Notes: generated by a model not told the origin, from the letters alone. DNA of 64,000 nucleotides from Streptomyces sp. Ru62 (GCF_002920615.1 NZ_PQSU01000021.1:62001-126000), one strand, 5' to 3'; shown: positions 51,406-60,525, counted from the stretch's first letter. Translations and numbers: made by a program.

Positions 51406-52175
51406 CCACGACACTCCCCCCGCCGCTGAAGCCCTGGAGCCGCGCCGAGTTCGAGGACCGCCTGCGCGCGGTGGGCCAGGACCGCTACCACGACCGCCAT
51501 CCCTTCAACGTCCGTATGCACGAGGGCGACCTCAGTCCCAAGGAGGTGCGCTGCTGGATCACCAACCGCTTCCACTACCAGCGCCACATCCCGGTCAAGG
51601 ACGCGCTGATCATCGCGAAGCTGGACTCGTCGCGGCTGCGGCGCATGTGGCTGCGGCGGATCGAGGACCACGACGGACGCGGCGAGGGCGAGGGCGGCAT
51701 CGAGCGCTGGCTGCGGCTCGGCGAGGCGGCCGGCGTCGACCGCGAGACCCTGCTGTCGGGCGGGACCGTGCTGCCGGGCGTCCGGCTGGCCGTGGAGGGT
51801 TACGTCAACTTCTGCCGTCTGCGCTCCACCTTGGAGGCCGTCGCCGCCTCGCTCACCGAGCTGACCGCTCCGGACCTGATGCGCCTGCGCATCGAGGCGT
51901 TCGAGCGCCACTACCCCTGGATCGCGCCGGACGGGCTCGCCTACTTCCGGGCCCGCGTCGACCAGGGCCGGCGCGACAGTGCCGAGGCGCTGGACCTCGT
52001 GCTGGAGTGGGCCCGCACCCGTGAGGAGCAGGAGAAGGCCGTGGCCGCGCTCTCCTTCAAGTGCGATGTGCTGTGGTCCCTGCTCGACGCCGTACAGCAG
52101 TACGCGGCAGGGTCCGGGCACGTCGGGCAGGAGGAGCGGGCGCACGACCGGGACGGCGCATGGGAGCGGGTGTGA
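51402..52175 (+). CDS. pqqC: PqqC, PQQ synthase
   Basis: A 257-residue cofactorless oxidase that closes the ring and performs the final eight-electron oxidation to PQQ. The family sequence is clear: RYHDRHPFNVRMHEGDLSP, WITNRFHYQRHIPVKDALI, IEDHDGRG and FERHYPWI. The active-site His and Arg residues of the HYQ and RHYPWI regions are present. The length matches the family (about 250). The GTG at 51402 overlaps pqqB; the stop overlaps the pqqD ATG by one base. Confidence 0.95.
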   Translation: MTTTLPPPLKPWSRAEFEDRLRAVGQDRYHDRHPFNVRMHEGDLSPKEVRCWITNRFHYQRHIPVKDALIIAKLDSSRLRRMWLRRIEDHDGRGEGEGGIERWLRLGEAAGVDRETLLSGGTVLPGVRLAVEGYVNFCRLRSTLEAVAASLTELTAPDLMRLRIEAFERHYPWIAPDGLAYFRARVDQGRRDSAEALDLVLEWARTREEQEKAVAALSFKCDVLWSLLDAVQQYAAGSGHVGQEERAHDRDGAWERV

Positions 52176-52444
52176 TGCCGCGGACCGCGGACCAGTGGTG
52201 CCCGGCGCTCGCCCCCGCGCTGATGCTGCGGCACGACGCCGTGCGCGGCACGGACCTGCTGGTCCTGCCGGAACGCGTGGTCGTTCTCGAAGGCCATGGC
52301 GGCATGGTCGTCGGCCTGTGCGACGGCACCCGGACCGTGCCCGGGATCGTCGGCGAGCTGGCCGAGCGCTTTCCCGGCGCGCCGGTGGCCGCCACCGTCC
52401 CGGCCTTCCTCGACAGCCTGCGGCAGGAGGGCTGGCTGACGTGA
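52175..52444 (+). CDS. pqqD: PqqD, peptide chaperone for PqqA
   Basis: An 89-residue RiPP recognition element that binds PqqA and presents it to PqqE. It contains LMLRHDAVRGTDLLVLPER and GIVGELAERFPGAPVAATV, the winged-helix-like PqqD fold. A separate PqqD, rather than a PqqC-PqqD fusion, is retained. The ATG overlaps the pqqC stop (TGATG) and the stop overlaps the pqqE GTG by four bases. Confidence 0.93.
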   Translation: MPRTADQWCPALAPALMLRHDAVRGTDLLVLPERVVVLEGHGGMVVGLCDGTRTVPGIVGELAERFPGAPVAATVPAFLDSLRQEGWLT

Positions 52445-53640
52445 CCACCGCCGTGAACCCCGGGTCCGTCGTGGCGCCCGCACCCCCGTGGGCCCTGCTC
52501 GCCGAGCTCACCCACGCCTGCCCGCTGCACTGCCCGTACTGCTCGAACCCGCTGGAGCTGGCCCGCCGTTCCACCGAGCTGAGCACCGACGAGTGGACGG
52601 ACGTCCTGCGTCAGGCCGGTGAACTGGGCGTCGTGCACACGCATCTGTCCGGCGGCGAGCCGCTGCTGCGCCCGGACCTGGAGCGGATCGTCGCCGCCGC
52701 CGAGGCCGCCGGGATCTACACACAGCTCGTCACGAGCGGGACCGGCCTGGACGAGGCCCGGCTGGGCGCCCTCACCGGGGCCGGGCTGCGCAGTGTCCAG
52801 CTCTCCGTCCAGCACGCCGAGCCGGAGGCCAACGACCGCATCGCCGGACGCCCCGCCTCCTTCGCCGTGAAGGAACGGGCCGCGGCGCTCGTCCGCCGGG
52901 CCGGGATCCCGCTCGGGCTGAACGTCGTGCTGCACCGCGACAACCTCGACGCCGTCGACGCCGTCATCGAGCTCGGCCTGGCCTGGGGTGCGGACCGCAT
53001 CGAGCTGGCCAACGCGCAGTTCTACGGCTGGGGCCTGCTCAACCGGGCCGCGCTGCTGCCCACCCGGGACCAGCTGGCCCGCGCCCGGGAGACCGTGGAA
53101 CGCCGCCGGGAGCAACTCGCCGGGCGGATCGACCTGGTATGGGTCGTCCCCGACTATTTCGACGGTGTGGCCAAGCCCTGCATGGGCGGCTGGGGAGCGG
53201 TCTCGCTCACCGTCGCGCCGGACGGGACCGTGCTGCCCTGCCCGGCGGCCGCCTCCCTGCCGGACCTGGACCCGCCCAACGTCCGCGACCACCGGCTCGC
53301 CTGGATCTGGGAGCGGTCACCGGCCTTCGACCGCTTCCGCGGCACCGACTGGATGACGGGCCCCTGCCGGGGCTGTCCCCGCCAGGAGGAGGACTTCGGC
53401 GGCTGCCGCTGCCAGGCGTTCGCCCTCACCGGCGACGCCGCCCGCACCGATCCGGCGTGCGCGCTCTCCCCCGACCACCACCTCGTCCGGGAGCCGGCCG
53501 ACGGCGACCGGCCCGAGGCACCGCCGTACGTCCACCGCCGTCCCGGAGCGGTACCGGCGCCGGCGCCCGCCGTCGTCACCAACGACGGTCCGGAGGGCGG
53601 GGGCTCGTTGGGCGCCGCCCTGTCCCCCTCGTCCGCGTGA
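52441..53640 (+). CDS. pqqE: PqqE, radical SAM PqqA crosslinking enzyme
   Basis: A 399-residue radical SAM enzyme that joins Glu and Tyr of PqqA. The SAM cluster motif CxxxCxxC is Cys27, Cys31 and Cys34 in THACPLHCPYCSNPLEL. Further motifs are HLSGGEPLLRPDLE, a typical glycine-rich SAM loop, and ANAQFYGWGLLNRAALLP. SPASM-domain cysteines follow at CMGGWGA, VLPCPAA, and the C-rich GPCRGCPRQEEDFGGCRCQA. The last 60 residues are a Pro-rich tail. No pqqF protease gene follows; another peptidase must trim PqqA. Confidence 0.95.
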   Translation: MTTAVNPGSVVAPAPPWALLAELTHACPLHCPYCSNPLELARRSTELSTDEWTDVLRQAGELGVVHTHLSGGEPLLRPDLERIVAAAEAAGIYTQLVTSGTGLDEARLGALTGAGLRSVQLSVQHAEPEANDRIAGRPASFAVKERAAALVRRAGIPLGLNVVLHRDNLDAVDAVIELGLAWGADRIELANAQFYGWGLLNRAALLPTRDQLARARETVERRREQLAGRIDLVWVVPDYFDGVAKPCMGGWGAVSLTVAPDGTVLPCPAAASLPDLDPPNVRDHRLAWIWERSPAFDRFRGTDWMTGPCRGCPRQEEDFGGCRCQAFALTGDAARTDPACALSPDHHLVREPADGDRPEAPPYVHRRPGAVPAPAPAVVTNDGPEGGGSLGAALSPSSA

Positions 53641-53779
53641 CGGCTCGCCCGGGGTTCACAGCTCCCGCATCCCTTGCCGGAGCCCGGCGCCGGGGATCGG
53701 GAACGGGCCCGTGAGCGGCTGGTGCGGATCAGGGGCGGTGGGCAAGACTGGGGTCCGTGCCGTTCTTGAGGGGGTTGTG

Positions 53780-54388
53780 ATGCAGGTAGCCGTGGTCACC
53801 TTCGACGGGTTCAACGAGCTCGACAGTTTCATCGCTTCGGCGCTGATCAACCGGTGCCGTGAGGACGGCCTGGAAGCCTTCGTCACGACGCCGGCGCCGG
53901 TGGTCAGGTCGATGAGCGGCGTGGAGGTGACCGGGCAGCGCCCGATGGAGTTCGTGACCGAGGCCGACGTCGTGCTGATCGGCAGTGGCGTGCGGACGCG
54001 GGACGTGGTCGCCGACGACGAGCTGGTCTCCCGGCTGCGGCTCGACCCTTCGCGCCAGCTGATCGGCGCGCAGTGCTCCGGCGCGCTGGTGCTCGCCCGG
54101 CTGGGGCTGCTGGAGGGCATGCCGGCGTGCACGGACAGGAAGAGCCGGCCGTTCGTCGAGGCCCGCGGCGTCACCGTGCTGGACGCGCCGTTCCACGCCG
54201 AGGGGAACATCGCGACAGCGGGTGGCTGCCTGGCGTCCCAGTACCTGGCCACCTGGGTGATCACCCGGACGCTCGGGGAAGCGGCCGCACGCGACGTCCT
54301 CGACTACGTGGCTCCGGTCGGCGAGAACCGGCAGACCGTCGACCGTGCTCTGCGTGCCGTCCGCACGGACGCGCTCGCGCCGCGCTGA
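53780..54388 (+). CDS. DJ-1/PfpI family protein
   Basis: A 202-residue class-I glutamine-amidotransferase-like protein. The nucleophile elbow GAQCSGALVLARLG puts Cys99 at the active site; the N-terminal strand is VAVVTFDGFNELDSF. Such proteins include isonitrile hydratases, chaperones and transcription-related thiol enzymes; this one lacks the AraC-type HTH. I chose the ATG at 53780 after GAGGGGG. It lies 139 bp beyond pqqE on the same strand but looks unrelated to it. Confidence 0.88.
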   Translation: MQVAVVTFDGFNELDSFIASALINRCREDGLEAFVTTPAPVVRSMSGVEVTGQRPMEFVTEADVVLIGSGVRTRDVVADDELVSRLRLDPSRQLIGAQCSGALVLARLGLLEGMPACTDRKSRPFVEARGVTVLDAPFHAEGNIATAGGCLASQYLATWVITRTLGEAAARDVLDYVAPVGENRQTVDRALRAVRTDALAPR

Positions 54389-54766
54389 GGCCGCGCGGCC
54401 GGCCCGGCGCCGTGGCTACGGCGGTGGTGGCGCTCCAGCCAGGGTTGGTGGTGCTCCCTGTGGTGCTGATCGCCCCGATCACCTGGGGATCGGTCTCCGA
54501 GGTTGCGCAGCGGGCGCTGCTCCGCCCGCTGCCCCGCCGGCTCGGTCCGCTGTAGATCTCGTCCGACAGTCGACCAGAACCCCCGCCGAGGCGGTTAAAC
54601 CATCCGGTTGTTTTCACTGACATGGTGCGCTAGCTTTCCAACCAACCGGATGGATGCGCCTGTGTCGTCATTACGTGCGCTCCGGCGCGCCGGCTCGACC
54701 GACGTCGACCAGCAACCCACCCGGTGCACCCGTCCCGCACCCTCAGCAGAGTCAAGGAACCCCGCC
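54389..54766. other. Intergenic region upstream of the aldo/keto reductase
   Basis: No gene is supported. The short frame at 54411-54555 encodes a hydrophobic stretch (VATAVVALQPGLVVLPVV), possibly a gene scrap. The region contains the promoter and inverted repeat at 54600-54663. Confidence 0.45.
54600..54663 (+). promoter_or_regulatory. Promoter enclosed by an 11-bp inverted repeat
   Basis: CCATCCGGTTG (54600-54610) and CAACCGGATGG (54653-54663) are exact inverted arms 42 bp apart. Between and overlapping them is TTGTTT (54608-54613), 17 bases, then TAGCTT (54631-54636), a good -35/-10 pair. The second arm sits just after the expected start site. A repressor binding both arms could block this promoter; its identity is unknown. 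Confidence 0.6.
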
Positions 54767-55816
54767 GTGAGCCTCACCGACTTCCGTACGCTCGGACGCA
54801 CCGGCCTTCGCGTCAGCCCCCTGGCCCTGGGCACGATGACCTTCGGCGATCCCTCCTGGGGCGCCGACGAGCGGACCTCGCTCGACATCCTCGCGCGCTA
54901 CACCGACGCGGGCGGCAACTTCATCGACACCGCCAACCGCTACACGGAGGGGCGTTCCGAACAGGTCATCGGCGCCTACCTGCGCAAGAACCCCGCGCAG
55001 CGCGACCGGCTGGTGATCGCGACCAAGGTCGCCCTGTCCATGGACCCCACCGACCCGAACAACGGCGGCACCAGCCGCAAGGCCATCCGCGCACACATCG
55101 ACGCCTCGCTGGAACGGCTCGGCACCGACTACATCGACCTGTACTGGCAGCACAACTGGGACCAGCACACCCCGCTGGAGGAGACCATGTCCACGCTGGA
55201 CGATCTCGTCCGCGAGGGCAAGGTGCGCTACGTCGGCCTCTCCGACACCCCCGCGTGGGCCGTGGCCCGCATGGCGACCCTCGCCGAGTGGCGCGGCTGG
55301 ACACCGGTCGCCGCCCTGCAACTGGAGTACTCGCTGCTGGAGCGCACCTCCGAGGGCGAGTTGTTCGGCGCCGCGCGCGAACTGGGCCTCGGCGTCATGC
55401 CCTGGAGCCCCCTCGCCAACGGGGTGCTGACCGGCAAGTACACCCGTGACAACCACACCCCGGAGGGCTCCGGCCGCGGCATGTTCGTCGGCCGGCACCT
55501 CAACGAGCGGACCTTCGCCCTGATCGACGTACTCGGGCGCATCGCCGAGGAGTCGGGCACCACCGTCGCGGCGGTCGCGCTGGCGTGGGTACGCCAGCAG
55601 CCCCTGACCACGGCCACGGTCATCGGCGCCCGTACGGTCGCCCAGCTCGACGCCAACCTGGCCTCACTGGACGTCACCCTCTCCGCCGAGCACCTCGACG
55701 AGCTCGACCGCCTCACCGCCCCGGCCCTCGGCTTCCCCCTGCCCTTCCTGAAGACCCTCGGTGTCCCCGCGCAGCAGGGCACGACGGTCATCAACGGCAT
55801 CAAGGCCGGCGACTGA
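54767..55816 (+). CDS. Aldo/keto reductase
   Basis: A 349-residue NADPH-dependent TIM-barrel oxidoreductase. The catalytic tetrad is visible: Asp54 (NFIDTANRYTEG), Tyr59, Lys87 (VIATKVALS) and His129 (DLYWQHNWDQH). It ends with the VIGARTVAQLDANL cofactor loop. It would reduce an aldehyde or ketone; the substrate is unknown. The GTG at 54767 follows AAGGAA. The 124-base leader begins within an inverted-repeat promoter, which implies tight control. It ends 341 bp before a 17-bp terminator stem shared with the convergent protease gene. Confidence 0.93.
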   Translation: MSLTDFRTLGRTGLRVSPLALGTMTFGDPSWGADERTSLDILARYTDAGGNFIDTANRYTEGRSEQVIGAYLRKNPAQRDRLVIATKVALSMDPTDPNNGGTSRKAIRAHIDASLERLGTDYIDLYWQHNWDQHTPLEETMSTLDDLVREGKVRYVGLSDTPAWAVARMATLAEWRGWTPVAALQLEYSLLERTSEGELFGAARELGLGVMPWSPLANGVLTGKYTRDNHTPEGSGRGMFVGRHLNERTFALIDVLGRIAEESGTTVAAVALAWVRQQPLTTATVIGARTVAQLDANLASLDVTLSAEHLDELDRLTAPALGFPLPFLKTLGVPAQQGTTVINGIKAGD

Positions 55817-56159
55817 CGTCACTCAGGTCGATGCCGGTGGTGTTGTCGGCGAGCGCACTGCTTCCTGTCCGTCAGTGCCAGGACGAACGCGGCTCGACGC
55901 GGGGACGCTGGTCCGGGGAACACGGTGCGCCCGCTGTTCGGGGTCGGTCCGGTTCTGCCGTCGTAGACGCCATTGAGGCGCGAGTCGATCATCAGGAGCG
56001 CCGCGCCCACGTCGCGGCGGGACCGGGCCCGTCGCCACGGGGGAAGCAACGGGCCCGGCCGGCACTACAGTCCCACATCTTCGGCGGCCGCACGCCCCCA
56101 TGGGCGAAGTCGCCGTGGCCCGAGGGCGCTGCCGGGTGCACGGGGCGGGTGCCGGCATG
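55817..56159. other. Intergenic region with no recognised gene
   Basis: About 340 bp after the aldo/keto reductase. No homology or intact reading frame was seen before the terminator stem at 56160. Confidence 0.45.
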
Positions 56160-56198
56160 GGAAAGGTCCCCGGCCTGTTCGAGGCCGGGGACCTTTCC
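56160..56198. terminator. Very strong 17-bp stem-loop, bidirectional terminator
   Basis: GGAAAGGTCCCCGGCCT and AGGCCGGGGACCTTTCC pair without mismatch around GTTCG. It lies between the convergent aldo/keto reductase and subtilase genes. Confidence 0.7.
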
Positions 56199-56405
56199 GT
56201 CGAGCGCCGGGCAGGCCTTGCACCTGCATCTCCCCGCAGGAAGCGGGGCGTCTTTCCTTGGACCACCAACGCATCACCGGGCGCCCCGTGTTCGGGCGAC
56301 CAGCTCAAGATCAAGCGTACCTCACGCGGGCCGTCGGCCGATCCCCGCGAGGTCCGCCTTCTCCTTGACCGATGAGTGACCCGGGCTCCCCTGGTGCCGC
56401 GCTCA

Positions 56406-56438
56406 CCGTACGGGCCGCCTGTGCGGCGGCCCGTACGG
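56406..56438 (-). terminator. 14-bp stem-loop directly after the subtilase gene
   Basis: CCGTACGGGCCGCC and GGCGGCCCGTACGG form a perfect stem with loop TGTGC, 12 bp past the stop of the minus-strand protease gene. Confidence 0.75.
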
Positions 56439-56450
56439 CCCCGGGTCGTG

Positions 56451-59400
56451 TCATCGGGTGCGATAGGCGTCCAGGATCGTCTGTGAGAAGGCGTTCCCCT
56501 GGCGGTCCGTGAACTCGGCCTTGAAGGAGACGGACTCGCCCGCGGCCGGGTTGAGCACGGTGACCTTGCCGTGGCGTACGGCGGTCCGGGACCAGTGCGC
56601 TCCCCGGTCGCAGGAGACGTACACGGTCAGCGATCCGAGGCGGTGGCCGGCTGCCGAGCCCTGCACGGTGACGGGGACGGTCTGCCGGGCACCGGCCGGC
56701 GCGGTGGAGTCCAGGCCGAGCTCCGGCCGGTAGCGGACCACGCTCGCCGGGAGCGCGGTGGGCCTCGCCGTGTGGCCCGAGCTGAACTCGGCGGACCAGG
56801 AGACCTCGGTACCCACCGTGGACACCGCCGACCGAGCGCGGCTGACGTTCGTGACCAGCCGGTAGCGGGCTCTGCCCGGGGGCAGGTCGAAGGCGGTGTC
56901 GTCGAGGACGCCGGCCAGCGTCGCGTACTCCACGCCGTTGCGGAAGACCGTCGTGGTGGCGCTCTCCCCGTCGTACACACTCTCCCCGTCGTGTCCTGCG
57001 CCGTCCGTGAACGGGTTCACCGCTCCCGTGAGCCGGTCACCGTCCCTGACGAGTCCCGTCGCCGCCCCCGCGCCGGTGTCCGTGTCGAGCGCGGGCCCGA
57101 AGACACCGGTGTTGAACGTCTCGGTGTACGCGCGTCCCGCGCGGTACCTCCTGGCCGGCAGCCGGTACTGGGCCTCGGTGTCCCGGACCGCCTGCTGCTC
57201 GAAGGTGTGCTTCCACTCGATGCCGCCCTGGAGGTACAGGGTGGTGGTGTGGGGCAGGTCGGTGGAGACGGCCGCCGGCGGTGTGCGGTACTCGGGCTCG
57301 GACACGATCGCGCCCCACCGCGGTGTCATGGTGGTGCCCTGCCGGACGGTGAGCTCGGCCAGGTCCTTGGCCTTCGCGTGTTGCCGGTAGCCGGTGAAGA
57401 AGGCGTCCTTGAGCTCGTCCGTCAGCAGGTAGTCGGTGTCGCCGTGGGCGAGATCGACGAGCAGGGTGGAGGTCACCGTGCCGGGTTCCGGCTCGGGGCC
57501 GACCTGCTGGAGCCGGATGCCCTCGGCCATCGGATAGGTGGAGAGGGCGATCGGCAGACCGCTGATGCCGTGCGGGATGATGTTGACACTGCCGGACTTG
57601 AGGGTGGCGGCGGGATCCTGGACGGTCACGTCGAGGGGCCTGGCCTGCCTCGCGTCGAAGGCGAGGCTGGTGTCCTCGGTGAGGCTGAGCCGGGGAGCGA
57701 CCATCCAGTCCTCGCCGACGTAAGCGACACCTTCCTCGTCCAGCGTGATCACTTCGCCCAGGATGGTGTAGTCGCCGGCGGGCAGGCGCAGTTCGAACGT
57801 ACCGTCGTCACTGGTGACCGGGTAGAAACGGTTGCCCGCCAGGTCGTATATCCAGGCCTTCCAGGTGTCCTCGTCGGGTGCGGAGCCGTCCCGCGCGGTG
57901 GCCTTCATGCGCAGGTCGTACATCTCCCCTTCGATCTGGGCACCTCCCGCGGTGCGGACGGTCTGGCCGCCTCCCGTCGCCGTGACGGCCAGGCTGAACA
58001 CGCCCTCCGTCGAGCCGGCGAGGCGGGGGTTCGCGGTGACGTCGACCGAGGCGGTACCGCCTGCCGGGACGGTGAGCCGCCGGGCCCCGAGGGTGAAGAA
58101 GCCGTCGGGTACGCGGGCACCCGCCGGGCCGTCGGCGGTGGCCGCCAGGTCCAGCGTGACCGCCGTCGTGCCGGTGTTGCGGTAGGTCAGCGTCTTGGTG
58201 ACCGGCTGGTCGTCGTCGTGCGGCCAGCCGGGCCGGTCGAAGCTCAGCGAGGCGGGCCGGGCGGCGATGCTCTGGGTGATGGCGTGTGCCACGTCGACCC
58301 GTCCGCTGCCCTGTTCGACGGCGCTGTAGGGGCCCGGCTGGGCTGAGCCGACGAGCGCCTCCTTGAGCAGATCGGGGCTCCAGTCCGGATGCCGCTGGGC
58401 GAGCAGTGCGGCCGCGCCCGCCACGTGCGGCGTGGCCATGGAGGTTCCCGACAGCGTCAGATAGCCGGGGGCGGGGTGCGGGACACCGCTCTGGTCGACG
58501 AGGCTCCCGTCGGCGGCCGCCGCGGTGATGTCCACGCCGGGCGCGGTGAGGTCGGGTTTCATCGCGCCGTCCAGCCGGGGGCCGCGGGACGACCTGGCGG
58601 CGAGCACGTCCTGCTTGTCGACCGCGCCGACGGTCAGGGCCGCGTCGGCCGAACCCGGGGTGCCCACCGTCATGGCGCCCGGTCCGCCGTTGCCGGCGGC
58701 GATCACGAACAGGGCACGGTCGGAGAGCCTGTTGACGGTCTCCTCCAGCGGGTCGGTCCCCTGCGTGTCGGAACCTCCCAGCGAGAGGTTGACGATGGTG
58801 GCGCCCTGGTCGACGGCCCACTCCATGCCGGCCATGATCGAGGACTCGGTGCCTCTGCCGTAGTTGTCGAGCACCTTGCCGCTGATCAGGTCGGCGCCGG
58901 GTGCCACTCCCCGGTACGTACTGTGTGAGGCGGCCCCGGTGCCGGCCAGGATGGAGGCCACATGGGTGCCGTGGCCGTTGTGGTCGGCGGCGTCGGGGGC
59001 ACTGGTGAAGTTCTTCTCCGCGACCACCTGGGTGGCCAGGTCGGCGTGGCGCGTGTCGACGCCGGTGTCCAGCACGGCGACCTTCACTCCTGTGCCGTCG
59101 TATCCGGCACGCCATGCTTCGGGGGCGCCGATCTGCTTCACGCTCACGTCCAGCGACGCCTCGATGAGTCCGTCGAGACGGATGGAGCGCACCCCCGCGG
59201 CGAGCCGAGGGCTCCGGCCGGGGCTGTCGGTGAGGGAGGTCCACACCCGCGAAGCCGCTGTCCCGGGCACGGTCAGCGCCTCGCTGCCGGTGGTGGCGAT
59301 CTCCGCCCGCACCTTCGCACCGCCGGCCCGCGCGGCGGCCCTGCGCTTCGCGCCCGTGTAACTGACGAGCAACGGCACTCCGTCGCCGACCAGTTGACGG

Positions 59401-59780
59401 TACTCCGGGCGGCTGAGCTCGGTCACGTCGAACAGCCGCATGTCCACTCTTCCGGAGGCGATCAGGCCGCCGACGTCAGTGGGCAGCACATAGGTGTGTC
59501 CCTTCGCCGAGAAGGTCTGGAACGGGACCGACTCCCGGCCCTTCGCCTGACTCACCTTCACCACCCCGCCGCGGTGGTCGAGCCGCACCACGTCACCGGT
59601 GATGAGGGTGACCTCGCGGTCGGCAGCCACCACCTGCCTGACACCGGGCCGCGCCGACGGGGATGCATCGCCCCGGGAAACCGGTGGCATGGCTGCCGCC
59701 GCCGTCCCGGAGGCGGCCATGGCGAGTGCCGCGACACCGGCCATGACGGCCATGACGGTTCTTCTCCGTGATCCTCGCAA
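56451..59780 (-). CDS. Secreted subtilisin-like (S8) serine peptidase, large
   Basis: A 1,109-residue exported subtilase if the TTG at 59780 is used. AAAGGGG stands upstream and the signal peptide (RRRTVMAVMAGVAALAMAAS) begins at once; an ATG 36 codons earlier gives an unconvincing extension. The catalytic triad is Asp238 (VAVLDTGVDT), His270 (NGHGTHVAS) and Ser447 (SGTSMATPHVAGAAAL). The propeptide carries VTLITGDVVRLD, common in Streptomyces secreted subtilases. The region after about residue 500 is beta-rich with no named domain I can secure and may bind substrate or surface polymer. It degrades proteins outside the cell. It is a single gene bounded by strong hairpins at its 3' side. Confidence 0.93.
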   Translation of the reverse strand: MRGSRRRTVMAVMAGVAALAMAASGTAAAAMPPVSRGDASPSARPGVRQVVAADREVTLITGDVVRLDHRGGVVKVSQAKGRESVPFQTFSAKGHTYVLPTDVGGLIASGRVDMRLFDVTELSRPEYRQLVGDGVPLLVSYTGAKRRAAARAGGAKVRAEIATTGSEALTVPGTAASRVWTSLTDSPGRSPRLAAGVRSIRLDGLIEASLDVSVKQIGAPEAWRAGYDGTGVKVAVLDTGVDTRHADLATQVVAEKNFTSAPDAADHNGHGTHVASILAGTGAASHSTYRGVAPGADLISGKVLDNYGRGTESSIMAGMEWAVDQGATIVNLSLGGSDTQGTDPLEETVNRLSDRALFVIAAGNGGPGAMTVGTPGSADAALTVGAVDKQDVLAARSSRGPRLDGAMKPDLTAPGVDITAAAADGSLVDQSGVPHPAPGYLTLSGTSMATPHVAGAAALLAQRHPDWSPDLLKEALVGSAQPGPYSAVEQGSGRVDVAHAITQSIAARPASLSFDRPGWPHDDDQPVTKTLTYRNTGTTAVTLDLAATADGPAGARVPDGFFTLGARRLTVPAGGTASVDVTANPRLAGSTEGVFSLAVTATGGGQTVRTAGGAQIEGEMYDLRMKATARDGSAPDEDTWKAWIYDLAGNRFYPVTSDDGTFELRLPAGDYTILGEVITLDEEGVAYVGEDWMVAPRLSLTEDTSLAFDARQARPLDVTVQDPAATLKSGSVNIIPHGISGLPIALSTYPMAEGIRLQQVGPEPEPGTVTSTLLVDLAHGDTDYLLTDELKDAFFTGYRQHAKAKDLAELTVRQGTTMTPRWGAIVSEPEYRTPPAAVSTDLPHTTTLYLQGGIEWKHTFEQQAVRDTEAQYRLPARRYRAGRAYTETFNTGVFGPALDTDTGAGAATGLVRDGDRLTGAVNPFTDGAGHDGESVYDGESATTTVFRNGVEYATLAGVLDDTAFDLPPGRARYRLVTNVSRARSAVSTVGTEVSWSAEFSSGHTARPTALPASVVRYRPELGLDSTAPAGARQTVPVTVQGSAAGHRLGSLTVYVSCDRGAHWSRTAVRHGKVTVLNPAAGESVSFKAEFTDRQGNAFSQTILDAYRTR

Positions 59781-60058
59781 GGTGCCGTACCCCTTTGCCC
59801 CGTCGGGGGCCCGGTGAGCCCCCTGGCCGCTGCGGGCGCCGTCGCCCCATGACGCGGACACGCTAAGTTTCCCAATCCGGCTCGTCAATCGGGCTATTCA
59901 CGACATAGGGCGCAACATGGCCGGATAGGTCTGGACTTATGGCGCGTCATGCGTGGCTTGCGAACTCCCCCCAGCGGCTCGGTCGGCAGCGCAGGACCAC
60001 CGGACGCCCCATGGCACGACCTGGGAGACGGCCACGCACGGACCACACCTTGCAGCCA

Positions 60059-60244
60059 AACATGCCCTTGCTCGCCGTCCTGCCGCATGACAAGGACGAG
60101 GAGGAATCGGAGCAGGAATTCGGTGGACTTCGAGTCATAGCCGGAGAACTTTGGTCGATGGAGAACAACATCTCCATCGGCAACATGGACTGGGAAGAAT
60201 TCGTTGATGCCGCGAACGGGGACGGCGTCTTCCGAGGCTTCTGA
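60059..60244 (+). pseudogene. C-terminal fragment of a DUF6924-type protein
   Basis: The last 60 or so codons contain MPLLAVLPHDKDEE, LRVIAGELWSMENNISIGNM and DWEEFVDAANGDGVFRGF. This is the C-terminus of actinomycete DUF6924 proteins (typical ending ..MDFEEFAxxxxxDGVFRG). The N-terminal two thirds of the domain are absent: upstream codons are arginine-rich and unrelated. The base composition is less GC-rich than the surroundings. It is probably a truncated relic; a small independent gene starting at the ATG at 60062 is possible. Confidence 0.5.
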
Positions 60245-60525
60245 TCCTGGTCGACAGGTCCCCCCTCCACACCAGTTGAGACCGTAGCGGCATGGTTGGT
60301 CACGGACCGGGGTAGTACCTGGGTTTTCCCTTCTCGTGCCACTTTTCGGATGGACTCACAGGCGTTATCGGCACCGCATGAATCCGAAATACCGGCCTGT
60401 TGACATGGCCTCAGCCAGTGATCGATGATCACGGCAGTTGTGCGTTCGGCAAAATACTCAGGCACGGCTGTCCCGTTTGCAGGGAGGGCCGTTCACTTCC
60501 TTTCACGGGAAGGTCAGGATCAGCG
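60245..60525. other. Intergenic region upstream of the NRPS gene
   Basis: 280 bp of lower GC content with no gene. It contains TTGACA and a GATGAT-like -10, with a palindrome over the -10 (listed separately). Confidence 0.5.
60400..60432 (+). promoter_or_regulatory. Candidate NRPS promoter with palindromic operator
   Basis: TTGACA (60400-60405) is followed after 18 bases by GATGAT (60424-60429). GTGATCGATGATCAC (60418-60432) is a palindrome with arms GTGATC/GATCAC that covers this -10. It stands about 95 bp upstream of the NRPS GTG. A repressor site is inferred. Confidence 0.45.

Noticed and set aside
53641..54555. DJ-1/PfpI gene as part of the pqq operon
   Set aside because: It has its own ribosome site after a 139-bp gap and no family link to PQQ biosynthesis.
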